Below are positions 49,388 through 58,759 of a stretch of 64,000 bases of DNA, piece after piece. Source of the DNA: REEB95 sp035648735 (GTDB lineage: Bacteria; Pseudomonadota; Alphaproteobacteria; ATCC43930; CGMCC-115725); the NCBI GenBank assembly GCA_035648735.1, contig DASRKX010000004.1:3269-67268 (forward strand), given 5' to 3'. The notes beneath the pieces are model-generated. The model did no database searches. It was not told the origin of the DNA and was given only the letters and a program-made list of their open reading frames with translations. The position numbers were made by a program, and so were the translations under genes. Numbering within the stretch: position 1 is the stretch's first letter; every line of letters begins with the position of its first letter.

Positions 49388-50410
49388 ATGGCCGATCTCC
49401 GGTTTTTCAGACTCACGGGCCCGTTCACGCTCGGCGAGATCGCCCGCCGCAGCGGCGCGACGCCCGCCGCGGGCGCCGATGCGACGCGCGTGCTCCGTGA
49501 CGTGGCGCCCCTCGATCAGGCCGAGGCCCAGCATCTGAGCTTTCTCGACAACCGCAAATACCTGCCCGCCTTCCGCGCGACGCGTGCGGGCGCCTGCATC
49601 GTCCATCCCGATCTGGCCGCGGAGGCGCCCAAGAGCACGGCGCTGCTGTTGACGCCGGATCCCTATCGCGCCTATGCGCTGGCGGCGCAGGCGTTCTATC
49701 CCGATCCGCCGCCCGAACCGGGCGTGCATCCGACTTCCGTTATCGATGCCACGGCGCGGCTCGGCGCCGGCTGCCGCGTCGAAGCCGGCGTGGTTGTCGG
49801 AGCGCGCGCAGAGCTTGGAGCGCGCTGCCATATTGGGCCCAACGCCGTGATCGGCGATTCCTGCATTCTGGGCGATGACGTCCGCATTGGCGCCAATGCG
49901 AGTTTGAGTCACTGCATCGTCGGGGCGCGCGTGCGGCTCTATCCCGGCGCGCGGATCGGTCAGGACGGCTTCGGCTTCGCGCCCGATCGCACCGGGTTCG
50001 TCAAGGTGCCGCAGCTCGGCCGGGTCATCATCGGCGACGATGTCGAGGTCGGCGCCAATTCGACGATCGACCGCGGCGCCGGCCCGGATACCGTTATCGG
50101 TGCCGGCACGATGATTGATAATCTCGTGCAGATCGGGCACAACGTGCAGACCGGGCGCCGATGCGTGATCGTGGCGAACGCTGCCATTTCCGGCAGCACG
50201 CGGCTGGGCGATTTTGTCATGATCGGCGGTCAAGCCGGGTTTGCCGGCCATCTCAATATCGGCAGCGGCGCCAAGATCGGCGCGCAGGCCGGCGTCATTC
50301 GGGACGTCGCCGACGCCGAGACCTTGATTGGCTCGCCGGCCCAGCCGGTAAAGGAATTCTGGCGTCAGGTCGTGGCGCTGCAGCGGCTGGCGAAACAGCG
50401 GAAAGAGTGA
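49388..50410 (+). CDS. lpxD: UDP-3-O-(3-hydroxyacyl)glucosamine N-acyltransferase
   Basis: A 340-residue acyltransferase: N-terminal uridine-binding domain (about 1-100, LSFLDNRKYLP), then a left-handed beta-helix of hexapeptide repeats with the catalytic histidine in LVQIGHNVQTG and a C-terminal helix. It adds the N-linked acyl chain in lipid A synthesis. It starts 3 bases after skp, and its stop shares one base with the fabZ ATG. Confidence 0.96.
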   Translation: MADLRFFRLTGPFTLGEIARRSGATPAAGADATRVLRDVAPLDQAEAQHLSFLDNRKYLPAFRATRAGACIVHPDLAAEAPKSTALLLTPDPYRAYALAAQAFYPDPPPEPGVHPTSVIDATARLGAGCRVEAGVVVGARAELGARCHIGPNAVIGDSCILGDDVRIGANASLSHCIVGARVRLYPGARIGQDGFGFAPDRTGFVKVPQLGRVIIGDDVEVGANSTIDRGAGPDTVIGAGTMIDNLVQIGHNVQTGRRCVIVANAAISGSTRLGDFVMIGGQAGFAGHLNIGSGAKIGAQAGVIRDVADAETLIGSPAQPVKEFWRQVVALQRLAKQRKE

Positions 50411-50868
50411 TGGCTCAGCAACGGCAAACGATCGAGATCGATCAGGCGCGGATCATGGAGATGATCCCGCATCGTGATCCGTTCCTGATGATTGACCGCG
50501 TGGCCGACGTGCTCGCCGGCGAAAGCGCCACCGGCGTCAAGCACGTCCGCCCGGATGAATACTATTTCAAGGGCCATTTCCCGCAGCGGCCGGTAATGCC
50601 CGGCGTGCTTATCATCGAGGCGATGGCGCAGACCGCGGCCGTGCTGGTTGTCCATACCCTCGGCCCCGAAGCGGAAGGCAAGCTCGTCTACTTCATGAGC
50701 ATCGACAACGCGCGCTTTCGCCGCCCGGTCGTGCCGGGCGAGACGCTATTCGTGCCGGTGACCGCGCAGCGCAACCGTGGAAGCGTCTGGAAGTTCGACG
50801 GCCAAGCGAAGGTCGGCGACAAACTGTGCGCCGAAGCGACTTTCACCGCCATGATCATGGATAATTGA
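50410..50868 (+). CDS. fabZ: 3-hydroxyacyl-ACP dehydratase FabZ
   Basis: A 152-residue hot-dog protein with the active-site histidine in YYFKGHFPQRPVMPGVLIIEAMAQ (motif HFP) and the helix glutamate in IIEAM. IPHRDPFLMIDRV is the conserved start. It dehydrates beta-hydroxyacyl-ACP and balances fatty acids against lipid A. The lpxD-fabZ-lpxA order is standard. Confidence 0.97.
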   Translation: MAQQRQTIEIDQARIMEMIPHRDPFLMIDRVADVLAGESATGVKHVRPDEYYFKGHFPQRPVMPGVLIIEAMAQTAAVLVVHTLGPEAEGKLVYFMSIDNARFRRPVVPGETLFVPVTAQRNRGSVWKFDGQAKVGDKLCAEATFTAMIMDN

Positions 50869-50878
50869 GCGGTCGCCG

Positions 50879-51682
50879 ATGTCCCAGATTCATCCGACGG
50901 CCGTGATCGAGCCGGGCGCCAAAATTGCGCCCACGGTCAAAATCGGCCCGCTCTGCGTGGTGGGGCCACGGGTCGAGCTCGGCGAGAATGTCGAGCTCAT
51001 GTCTCATGTCGCCATCGGCGGCCGTACCACGGTGGGCGACGGCACGCGGATCTTTCCCTTCGCTTCGATCGGTCACGCGCCGCAGGATCTGAAATACAAG
51101 GGCGAGGAATCGCGCCTCGAGATCGGCAGCCGCAACATCATCCGCGAGCACGTCACCATGAACCCCGGCACCTCGGGCGGCGGCATGGTCACGCGGGTCG
51201 GCGATGATTGCCTGTTCATGGTGGGATCTCACGTCGCGCATGACTGCGTCATCGGCAATCATGTCATCATGGCCAATAACGCGACGCTGGCCGGTCACGT
51301 CCGCATCGAGGATTACGCCGTCTTCGGCGGCCTTTCGGCGGTGCATCAATTCGTGCGCGTCGGACGCTATGCCATGGTCGGCGGCGTCACCGGCGTCGAG
51401 CGCGACGTCATTCCGTTCGGCTCGGTGGTTGGCGACCGCGCCCGGCTGTCGGGGCTGAACATCGTGGGCATGCAGCGCGGCGGCTATCCGCGCGAGGACA
51501 TCCAGGCGCTGCGCACCGCCTTCCAGATGCTGTTCGGCAACGAGACGGGTACCTTCGCCGAGCGCCTCGCCGAGGTCGACAAGAAGTTCCCGGCCGTGCA
51601 GCCGGTGCGGGACGTGCTTGATTTCGCGCGCGCGGAATCGATCCGCGGCCTGTGCCAGCCCAAGCTCAATGGCGGGAGCTAA
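50879..51682 (+). CDS. lpxA: UDP-N-acetylglucosamine acyltransferase
   Basis: A 267-residue trimeric hexapeptide-repeat acyltransferase. The catalytic histidine lies in GSHVAHDCVIGNHV, and FGGLSAVHQFVRVG is the conserved later coil. It catalyses the first step of lipid A synthesis. The C-terminal helical region (LRTAFQMLF) is complete. Its last 14 bases overlap the start of lpxI. Confidence 0.97.
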   Translation: MSQIHPTAVIEPGAKIAPTVKIGPLCVVGPRVELGENVELMSHVAIGGRTTVGDGTRIFPFASIGHAPQDLKYKGEESRLEIGSRNIIREHVTMNPGTSGGGMVTRVGDDCLFMVGSHVAHDCVIGNHVIMANNATLAGHVRIEDYAVFGGLSAVHQFVRVGRYAMVGGVTGVERDVIPFGSVVGDRARLSGLNIVGMQRGGYPREDIQALRTAFQMLFGNETGTFAERLAEVDKKFPAVQPVRDVLDFARAESIRGLCQPKLNGGS

Positions 51683-52490
51683 GCTCGGCATCGTCGCGGG
51701 CGGGGGCGAGCTGCCGCGCCGCATCATTGCCGCCTGCCGCGCCCAGAGCCGTCCGTTCTTCGTCCTTGCCCTGAAGGGAGCGACCGAGACCCGCACGATC
51801 GAAGGCGTGCCGCATGCCTGGATCCGCATCGGCGGGGCGGGCAACGGATTGAAAATCCTCCGTCAGAACCGCGTGACCGAATTGGTATTGGCGGGCGCCG
51901 TGCGCCGGCCCTCGCCTTGGGCGCTGCTGCCCGATTGGGAAACCCTCAAATTCTACGCCGGCATCGGCTGGCGCGTGCTTGGCGATGACGGGCTGTTGCG
52001 CGCGGTGATCCTTATGCTGGAAAAGAAGGGCTTTCGCGTCGTCGGGGTCGAAAGCCTGCTGTCCGGCGATCTCGCCCCGGCCGGTCCTCTCGGCGCGCTC
52101 CGTCCGGACGCAGCGGCTGGCGCCGACATCGCCATCGGCATTGAGGCCGCGCGTGCGCTTGGCGTGCGCGATGCCGGTCAGGCGGCGGTCGTGCAGCACG
52201 GCCTTGTGCTCGCCACCGAGGACGCCGCCGGCACCGATGCGCTGCTCGCGCGCTGCCGCCTGCTGAAGCGATCCGGTCCGGGCGGCGTGCTGGTCAAGAC
52301 GGCGAAGCCGGGGCAGGAGCGCCGTGCCGACCTGCCCGCGATCGGGCCGTCGACGGTCGAGGCGGCGGCGGCGGCGGGCTTGCGCGGCATCGCCATCGAG
52401 GCGGGCTCGACCCTGCTGATCGACCGGGCCGCCATCGTCGCGGCGGCCGACCGCGCCGGACTCTTCGTGATCGGCGTCAAATTGCCATGA
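51669..52490 (+). CDS. lpxI: UDP-2,3-diacylglucosamine pyrophosphatase LpxI
   Basis: A 273-residue protein with LpxI hallmarks: KLGIVAGGGELPRRIIAAC at the start and a C-terminal domain with KTAKPGQERRADLPAIGPSTVE. It hydrolyses UDP-diacylglucosamine to lipid X and replaces LpxH in alphaproteobacteria. The ATG at 51669 is chosen because upstream codons fall inside lpxA without similarity. The lpxB ATG overlaps its stop (ATGA). Confidence 0.94.
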   Translation: MAGAKLGIVAGGGELPRRIIAACRAQSRPFFVLALKGATETRTIEGVPHAWIRIGGAGNGLKILRQNRVTELVLAGAVRRPSPWALLPDWETLKFYAGIGWRVLGDDGLLRAVILMLEKKGFRVVGVESLLSGDLAPAGPLGALRPDAAAGADIAIGIEAARALGVRDAGQAAVVQHGLVLATEDAAGTDALLARCRLLKRSGPGGVLVKTAKPGQERRADLPAIGPSTVEAAAAAGLRGIAIEAGSTLLIDRAAIVAAADRAGLFVIGVKLP

Positions 52491-53662
52491 GCGCATCGCA
52501 GGTTGAGGCGCCGCTCATCTATCTTATCGCCGGCGAGCCCTCGGGCGACGCGCTCGGCGCCAATCTGATGCGCGCGCTGCGCCGGCGCACGGACGGCGCG
52601 GTGCGCTTCGCCGGCATCGGCGGCGAGCAGATGGCGGGAGAGGGGCTGACGAGCCTGGTCCCGATCGACGATCTCGCCATCATGGGCGTCGCCGAGGTGC
52701 TGCCGCGGGCGCGGCGCATCCTGAAGCGCGTCGCCGAGGCGGTCGCCGATATCCGCGCCAAGAAGCCCGCGGCAGTCGTCACCATCGACAGCTCCGGATT
52801 CAACTGGCGGGTGGCGCAGCGCCTGCGCGGCCTGGGCGAGACCTTGCCGCTCATCCATTACGTCGCGCCGATGGTGTGGGCGTGGCGCGGCTCACGGGCG
52901 CGGCGCATGGCGCGCTGGTACGATCACCTGATGGCGCTGCTGCCGAACGAGCCGCCTTATTTCACGGCGGCCGGCTTGTCATGCAGCTATGTCGGTCATC
53001 CGGTGGTCGAGATGGGCGCCGACAAGGGCGACGGCAAGGAATTTCGCCGCCGCCACGGCATCGCGCCCGATGCACGTGTCATCGCCGTCCTGCCGGGCAG
53101 CCGGCGCGGCGAGGTCGGCCGGCTGCTGCCGATTCTCGAAGCCGCCGCGCGGCTGTTGGCGCGGCGCTATCCGAGTTTGGTGGCGGTGCTGCCGGCGACC
53201 GAGAATGTCGCCGATCGGGTCGCCGTCGCCGTCGCGGCTTGGCCGCTGCGCAGCATCGTGCTGCGCGGGAAGGGCGAAAAATACGACGCCTTCGCCGCCA
53301 GCGACGTCGCACTCGCCGCTTCCGGCACGGTCGCGGTCGAGCTTGCGCTCGCCAAGGTGCCGAGCGTCATCACCTATCGCGTCAGCCGGCTGACCCACGC
53401 GCTCGTGCGCGGGATCGTTCGGGTGAAATTCGCCCATCTCCTGAACCTGCTGCTCGACCGCGCGGCGGTGCCGGAGCTGATCCAGCAGGACTGCACGCCG
53501 GAAAACCTGGCGGCGGCGGTGGCCGGGCTGCTCGACGACCCGACCGCGCGGTCCGCGCAAATCTCCGCTTGCCAGGAAGCGCTGAAAGCGCTCGGCTATG
53601 GCGGCCTGTCGCCCGGCCTGCGCGCGGCCGACGAGATCCTGGCCCGCATCGGCCGGCGCTGA
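52487..53662 (+). CDS. lpxB: Lipid A disaccharide synthase
   Basis: A 391-residue GT19 glycosyltransferase with IAGEPSGDALGANLMRAL at the N-terminus, YVAPMVWAWR, VLPGSRRGEVGRLLP, and SGTVAVELALAKVPSVITYR for the UDP-sugar site. It joins lipid X and UDP-diacylglucosamine. It closes the lipid A operon here. In many alphaproteobacteria gltA would follow; here five other genes intervene. Confidence 0.96.
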   Translation: MSASQVEAPLIYLIAGEPSGDALGANLMRALRRRTDGAVRFAGIGGEQMAGEGLTSLVPIDDLAIMGVAEVLPRARRILKRVAEAVADIRAKKPAAVVTIDSSGFNWRVAQRLRGLGETLPLIHYVAPMVWAWRGSRARRMARWYDHLMALLPNEPPYFTAAGLSCSYVGHPVVEMGADKGDGKEFRRRHGIAPDARVIAVLPGSRRGEVGRLLPILEAAARLLARRYPSLVAVLPATENVADRVAVAVAAWPLRSIVLRGKGEKYDAFAASDVALAASGTVAVELALAKVPSVITYRVSRLTHALVRGIVRVKFAHLLNLLLDRAAVPELIQQDCTPENLAAAVAGLLDDPTARSAQISACQEALKALGYGGLSPGLRAADEILARIGRR

Positions 53663-53682
53663 GAAATCAACAGGGAATCGTC

Positions 53683-54120
53683 ATGGACAGTGCCGCGAAG
53701 AAGGACGGAACCGCCGCGTTGGGCGCCATGCGCTCGCGGCTGCTGCACACCATGCTGCGGGTATTCGACCTCGACCGCTCGATCGATTTCTACACCGGGC
53801 TGCTCGGCATGAAGCTGCTGCGCAAGCGCGAGGCGCCGGAAGGACGCTATACGCTCGCCTTCGTCGGCTACGGCGACGAGGATGCGGCGACGGTGCTGGA
53901 GCTCACCTACAATTGGGACCAGAAGGAGCCCTACGCGCTCGGCACCGCCTATGGCCATATTGCCGTGTCGGTGCCCGACATCAAGGCGGCCTGCGCGCTT
54001 CTGGCGCAGGGCGGCGCCAAGATCACGCGACCGCCCGGGCCGGTGAAGTTCGGCACGACGATGATCGCCTTCGTCGAGGATCCGGACGGCTACAAGATCG
54101 AGCTGATCGAGCGCGGCTAG
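53683..54120 (+). CDS. gloA: Lactoylglutathione lyase (glyoxalase I)
   Basis: A 145-residue VOC protein. Metal ligands are visible: His in LLHTMLRVFDLD, Glu in VLELTYNW, His in GHIAVSVPD, and Glu in YKIELIE. It detoxifies methylglyoxal as the glutathione hemithioacetal. An N-terminal extension of about 18 residues (MDSAAKKDGTAALGAM) precedes the usual start, so the ATG at 53728 could be an alternative. The 20-base gap from lpxB may mean co-transcription. Confidence 0.93.
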   Translation: MDSAAKKDGTAALGAMRSRLLHTMLRVFDLDRSIDFYTGLLGMKLLRKREAPEGRYTLAFVGYGDEDAATVLELTYNWDQKEPYALGTAYGHIAVSVPDIKAACALLAQGGAKITRPPGPVKFGTTMIAFVEDPDGYKIELIERG

Positions 54121-54146
54121 ACCGCCGCGACGAGGGGAAATCAGAC

Positions 54147-54965
54147 GTGGCGAGAGTGAGAAATTGGTCGCGCCGGAAGATGCTGTCGCGCGTCATCCGG
54201 ATCATGCGGCGAACGACGCGTCCGCTCTTGGTGACGCGGCTGCTCGAGATCTTCGCGCGGCTGCGCGCCGCCGAACTAACGGACGGCGTGGTGAAGACGG
54301 TCGGGCTGACGGTGCATGATGGGCCGTTTCGCGGCATGACCCTGCCGGAGCGGCCGTCCTGGGGCGAGGGCGACCTGCTGCCGAAGATCGCCGGCTGCTA
54401 CGAGGCGGAGCTGCATCCGGCTCTGCGTAAGGCGCTCGGCCGCGCGCCGGGAATCGTCGTCAATGTCGGTTGCGCCGAGGGCTATTACGCGGTCGGGCTG
54501 GCCTTGGCGCTGCCGCAGGCCGAGGTCTTCGCCTACGACATCAGGGAGCTCGCGCAAGAAGTTTGCGCCGAGGCGGCGCGCGACAATGGCGTCGCCGGAC
54601 GGGTGACGATCGCCGGCGCCTGCTCGTCGGAGATCCTGCGCGGCCTGATGGCGCGCGGCGGGCGCGCCCTGGTGGTGATGGATTGCGAGGGCGCCGAGAT
54701 CGAGCTGCTCGACGACGGCGCCGTCGCCGTGATGGGCGGCTGCGACCTGATCGTCGAATGCCACGATTCGATCCGCGACGGCATCACCGAGACGTTGCGC
54801 CGGCGCCTGGCGGGCTCTCACACGGTCGAAATCATCGGCGAGATCGGCCGCGAGCCGCTGAAGATCCCGGCGCTGGCGGATCTCTCGGACCTCGATCGCA
54901 GCGTCGCGGTGTGCGAGTTCCGCTCGGCGAAGATGAACTGGCTCGCCGCTTGGGCCGCCCGATGA
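54147..54965 (+). CDS. SAM-dependent methyltransferase, FkbM-like
   Basis: About 272 residues. A class I methyltransferase fold starts near residue 90 with the SAM-binding motif VVNVGCAEGYYAVGLALAL, an acidic residue after FAYDI, and a conserved VVMDCEGAEIELLDD, like the FkbM DVEGxE motif. The first 50 residues are basic and helical, perhaps membrane-associated. GTG start at 54147, with GAGGGG 9-14 bases before. The ATG of the next methyltransferase overlaps its stop (ATGA). It may modify a surface sugar, judging from neighbours. The substrate is unknown. Confidence 0.75.
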   Translation: MARVRNWSRRKMLSRVIRIMRRTTRPLLVTRLLEIFARLRAAELTDGVVKTVGLTVHDGPFRGMTLPERPSWGEGDLLPKIAGCYEAELHPALRKALGRAPGIVVNVGCAEGYYAVGLALALPQAEVFAYDIRELAQEVCAEAARDNGVAGRVTIAGACSSEILRGLMARGGRALVVMDCEGAEIELLDDGAVAVMGGCDLIVECHDSIRDGITETLRRRLAGSHTVEIIGEIGREPLKIPALADLSDLDRSVAVCEFRSAKMNWLAAWAAR

Positions 54966-55693
54966 ATCTGCTCCGCTCGCTGAAGCGTCGGTTCGGCGTC
55001 TCCAAGACCGCCCAGGCGCTCGAAGCCGAATATCCTGATATCGACGAGAAGGGGTTTCGCGCGGCGCTGGAGCTGTGTCGGCCGGCCAGCATGACCTCCG
55101 TCGAGCGGCTTTATGCGCTCTACAGCGCGGTGCGCTATGTCGTGGCGGCGGGGTTGCCCGGCGCCTTTGTCGAATGCGGCGTGTGGAAGGGCGGCTCGGT
55201 GATGATGATGGCGCGCGCCTTGCTCGAGCTTGGCGTCACCGACCGCGACATCCATCTCTTCGACACCTTCGCGGGCATGACCGCGCCGACCGCCGAGGAC
55301 GTCGATATCGGCGGCACCAGCATGCAGGCGCTGGCCGGCCGGAACAGCGACTTATGCTTGGCGCCGCTGGACGAGGTAAGGGCCAATCTGGCCAAGACCG
55401 GCTATCCGCCCGAGCGTTTCCATTTCGCACAAGGCGATGTGCTGGCGACCCTCCCGGCCCGGGCCCCGCGGCGCATCGCGCTGCTGCGGCTCGATACCGA
55501 TTGGTATGAATCGACCCGTCACGAGCTCGAGCATCTCTTTCCCTTGCTGGAGCGTCGCGGCGTGCTGCTGATCGACGATTACGGGCATTTCCAGGGCGCG
55601 CGCCAGGCCGTCGATGAGTATTTCGCGCGGCAGAAGGAAAAATATTTCCTGCACCGCGTCGATTATACCGCGCGCATGCTGATTAAGGATTGA
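54962..55693 (+). CDS. TylF/MycF-type O-methyltransferase, copy 1
   Basis: A 243-residue protein with the TylF family pattern: FVECGVWKGGSVMMMA (SAM loop), HLFDTFAGMTAPT, LLRLDTDWYESTRHELEHLFP (metal-binding acids) and LLIDDYGHFQGARQAVDEYF. The family methylates sugar hydroxyls, for instance deoxysugars of macrolides, in an Mg-dependent way. The next gene is a close paralogue; the two share a 43-base identical stretch at 55169 and 55898. Coupled to the upstream methyltransferase. Confidence 0.87.
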   Translation: MNLLRSLKRRFGVSKTAQALEAEYPDIDEKGFRAALELCRPASMTSVERLYALYSAVRYVVAAGLPGAFVECGVWKGGSVMMMARALLELGVTDRDIHLFDTFAGMTAPTAEDVDIGGTSMQALAGRNSDLCLAPLDEVRANLAKTGYPPERFHFAQGDVLATLPARAPRRIALLRLDTDWYESTRHELEHLFPLLERRGVLLIDDYGHFQGARQAVDEYFARQKEKYFLHRVDYTARMLIKD

Positions 55694-55696
55694 GCG

Positions 55697-56437
55697 ATGG
55701 GGCTTTTCCGTTCCAAGCGGCGCTGGCCCGATCCGTCGACGCCCAAACCATTCGCGGCTTATCCCGACCTCGTCGAGCCGGCGTTCCGCGCTGTGCTGGC
55801 GCTGTGCCAGCCGGCGACCATGACCTCGACCGATCGGCTTTACGCGCTCTATGAGGCCGTGCGCTACGTCGTGGCGGCGGAATTGCCGGGCGCCTTCGTC
55901 GAATGCGGCGTGTGGAAGGGCGGCTCGGTGATGATGATGGCCGCGACGCTTCTGAGTCTGGGCATCCGCGACCGCGACATCTATCTGTTCGACACTTTTG
56001 CGGGCATGACGCCGCCGACCGATAAGGACATCGACTTCCGCGGCGCCAAGGCGGCGGCACTGCTCGCGCGCTCGGGCAAGGAGGACAATCTGGCCTGGGC
56101 CTATTCGCCGCTCGACGAGGTGAAGGCCAATCTGGCCCGGACCGGCTATCCGATCGAGCGCTTCATCTTCGTCGCGGGCGACGTGCTGGCGACCCTGCCG
56201 GCGCAGGCGCCGGCGAGCATCGCGCTGCTGCGGCTCGATACCGATTGGTACGAATCGACGCGGCACGAGCTGGAGCAGCTTTTTCCGCGCCTCGTGCGGC
56301 GCGGTGCGTTGATCGTCGACGATTACGGCTATTTCCGGGGCGCGCGCCAAGCGGTGGACGAATATCTGGCGCGGCAAAAGGAGAAATATCTCCTCGGCCG
56401 TATCGATTATACCGGTCGCGTGCTGATCAAGAGTTGA
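55697..56437 (+). CDS. TylF/MycF-type O-methyltransferase, copy 2
   Basis: A 246-residue paralogue of the preceding gene, with the same motifs (FVECGVWKGGSVMMMA, YLFDTFAGMTPPT, LLRLDTDWYEST, IVDDYGYFRGARQAVDEYL). It starts 3 bases after copy 1. Differences concentrate in the N-terminal 30 residues and in the segment after FAGMT (DKDIDFRGAKAAALLARSGKEDN). That segment lines the acceptor pocket in MycF-like enzymes, so the copies may methylate different positions or sugars. The tandem order suggests duplication followed by divergence. Confidence 0.87.
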   Translation: MGLFRSKRRWPDPSTPKPFAAYPDLVEPAFRAVLALCQPATMTSTDRLYALYEAVRYVVAAELPGAFVECGVWKGGSVMMMAATLLSLGIRDRDIYLFDTFAGMTPPTDKDIDFRGAKAAALLARSGKEDNLAWAYSPLDEVKANLARTGYPIERFIFVAGDVLATLPAQAPASIALLRLDTDWYESTRHELEQLFPRLVRRGALIVDDYGYFRGARQAVDEYLARQKEKYLLGRIDYTGRVLIKS

Positions 56438-56443
56438 CCGCCG

Positions 56444-57313
56444 CTAGGGCCGCCGGCCGCGCCAATGGCGATAGTGCAAAAAGTCCTTCACCGTGCCGCC
56501 CTGGAGGGTTTCCATCTCGAATGCCACGGATTTCGCCGGGCCGACGAGATGCACCAGCCCGATCGGGCGGTAGGGCGGCTCGGGCTCGACCAGCATGCCG
56601 GTTTTCTCGTCCACCTTGGGCGGTGCGTCGATGCAGATCCAATTGCACCAATCGGGCAAAAGTCCGGTCGGCGCCCTGTCGTGGTGGATGACGTAGTTGA
56701 GCGCCGTCTGCTCCCACATCGGCGTCGGCTTGGGACGCATCGCCCGCTGCCACAGCGCCCAATGCGGCGCATCGCCGTTGAGCGCGAAGGCGCCGCAATT
56801 GGCGATCGGATAGCGACCGAGCCGGTTGGCGACGCGCCAGCCCCAATTGGCGCGGTATTCGCGGAACATCGGCGCGTTGAAGCGCGGTCGTTGCCATTTC
56901 TTGAAGCTCTTATAGCTGCGGCCGATATGCGGGGTGATGGCGAGCTTGCCCGCGCGCGCGACCGACAGGTAGAGCTCGATCGCGGCGGCGTCCTGCACCC
57001 AGATGTCGCTGTCGAGCCAGAGATAGAGGCGATAGCCGGGAAAATGCTTCGGCAGCCAGGGCCGCGCGGTATACGCCTTGTAATAGGACGGCAACTTCTC
57101 GATGCCGGGAAAATCGAAATCCCAGCCGGGGGCGACGACGCGCGCACCTTGCGCTTCGAGCGCGCCACGCTGGTCCTTGTCGAAGCCGAAATCGAGTATG
57201 CCGAGGGGCAGGTCGGGCCCCATCGTATCGCGCAGCGAGTTCAGCAAATCGCCAAGCAGCTCGTAATAATTGCTGTCCGCCCCGGTGACGATGAGGAGGT
57301 CTTGGGCCGGCAC
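56444..57313 (-). CDS. Glycosyltransferase-like protein (GT8-type DxD)
   Basis: A 289-residue protein with a GT-A like N-terminus (LLIVTGADSNYYELLGDLLNSLR) and a DxD-type motif in LYLWLDSDIWVQD, as in GT8 or related nucleotide-sugar transferases. Later it has ANCGAFALNGDAPHWALWQ and WEQTALNYVIHH, typical of the acceptor side of such folds. The assignment to a GT class is by pattern and not certain. It is convergent with the two TylF genes (6-base gap) and lies 7 bases downstream of gltA in the same direction. Confidence 0.7.
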   Translation of the reverse strand: MPAQDLLIVTGADSNYYELLGDLLNSLRDTMGPDLPLGILDFGFDKDQRGALEAQGARVVAPGWDFDFPGIEKLPSYYKAYTARPWLPKHFPGYRLYLWLDSDIWVQDAAAIELYLSVARAGKLAITPHIGRSYKSFKKWQRPRFNAPMFREYRANWGWRVANRLGRYPIANCGAFALNGDAPHWALWQRAMRPKPTPMWEQTALNYVIHHDRAPTGLLPDWCNWICIDAPPKVDEKTGMLVEPEPPYRPIGLVHLVGPAKSVAFEMETLQGGTVKDFLHYRHWRGRRP

Positions 57314-57320
57314 GAAAAGA

Positions 57321-58685
<1,365 letters not shown>

Positions 58686-58699
58686 GGCTCATTCCCTTA

Positions 58700-58714
58700 T
58701 GTTGCGCCGCAACA
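58700..58714. promoter_or_regulatory. 15-bp palindrome in the gltA leader
   Basis: TGTTGCGCCGCAACA is a perfect inverted repeat between the gltA promoter and its start, 15 bases before the ATG. It could be an operator or a hairpin affecting the ribosome-binding site AAGGGA. Confidence 0.4.
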
Positions 58715-58730
58715 AATTCGACTTGCGGGC

Positions 58731-58759
58731 AGCATAGGACCGCCCCGGATATTTCGCAA
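58731..58759 (-). promoter_or_regulatory. Sigma70-type promoter for gltA
   Basis: On the minus strand, TTGCGA (58759-58754) and TATGCT (58736-58731) are separated by exactly 17 bases. The -35 box abuts the gltX stop codon. The transcript would start near 58724, with a leader of about 39 bases. Confidence 0.6.
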
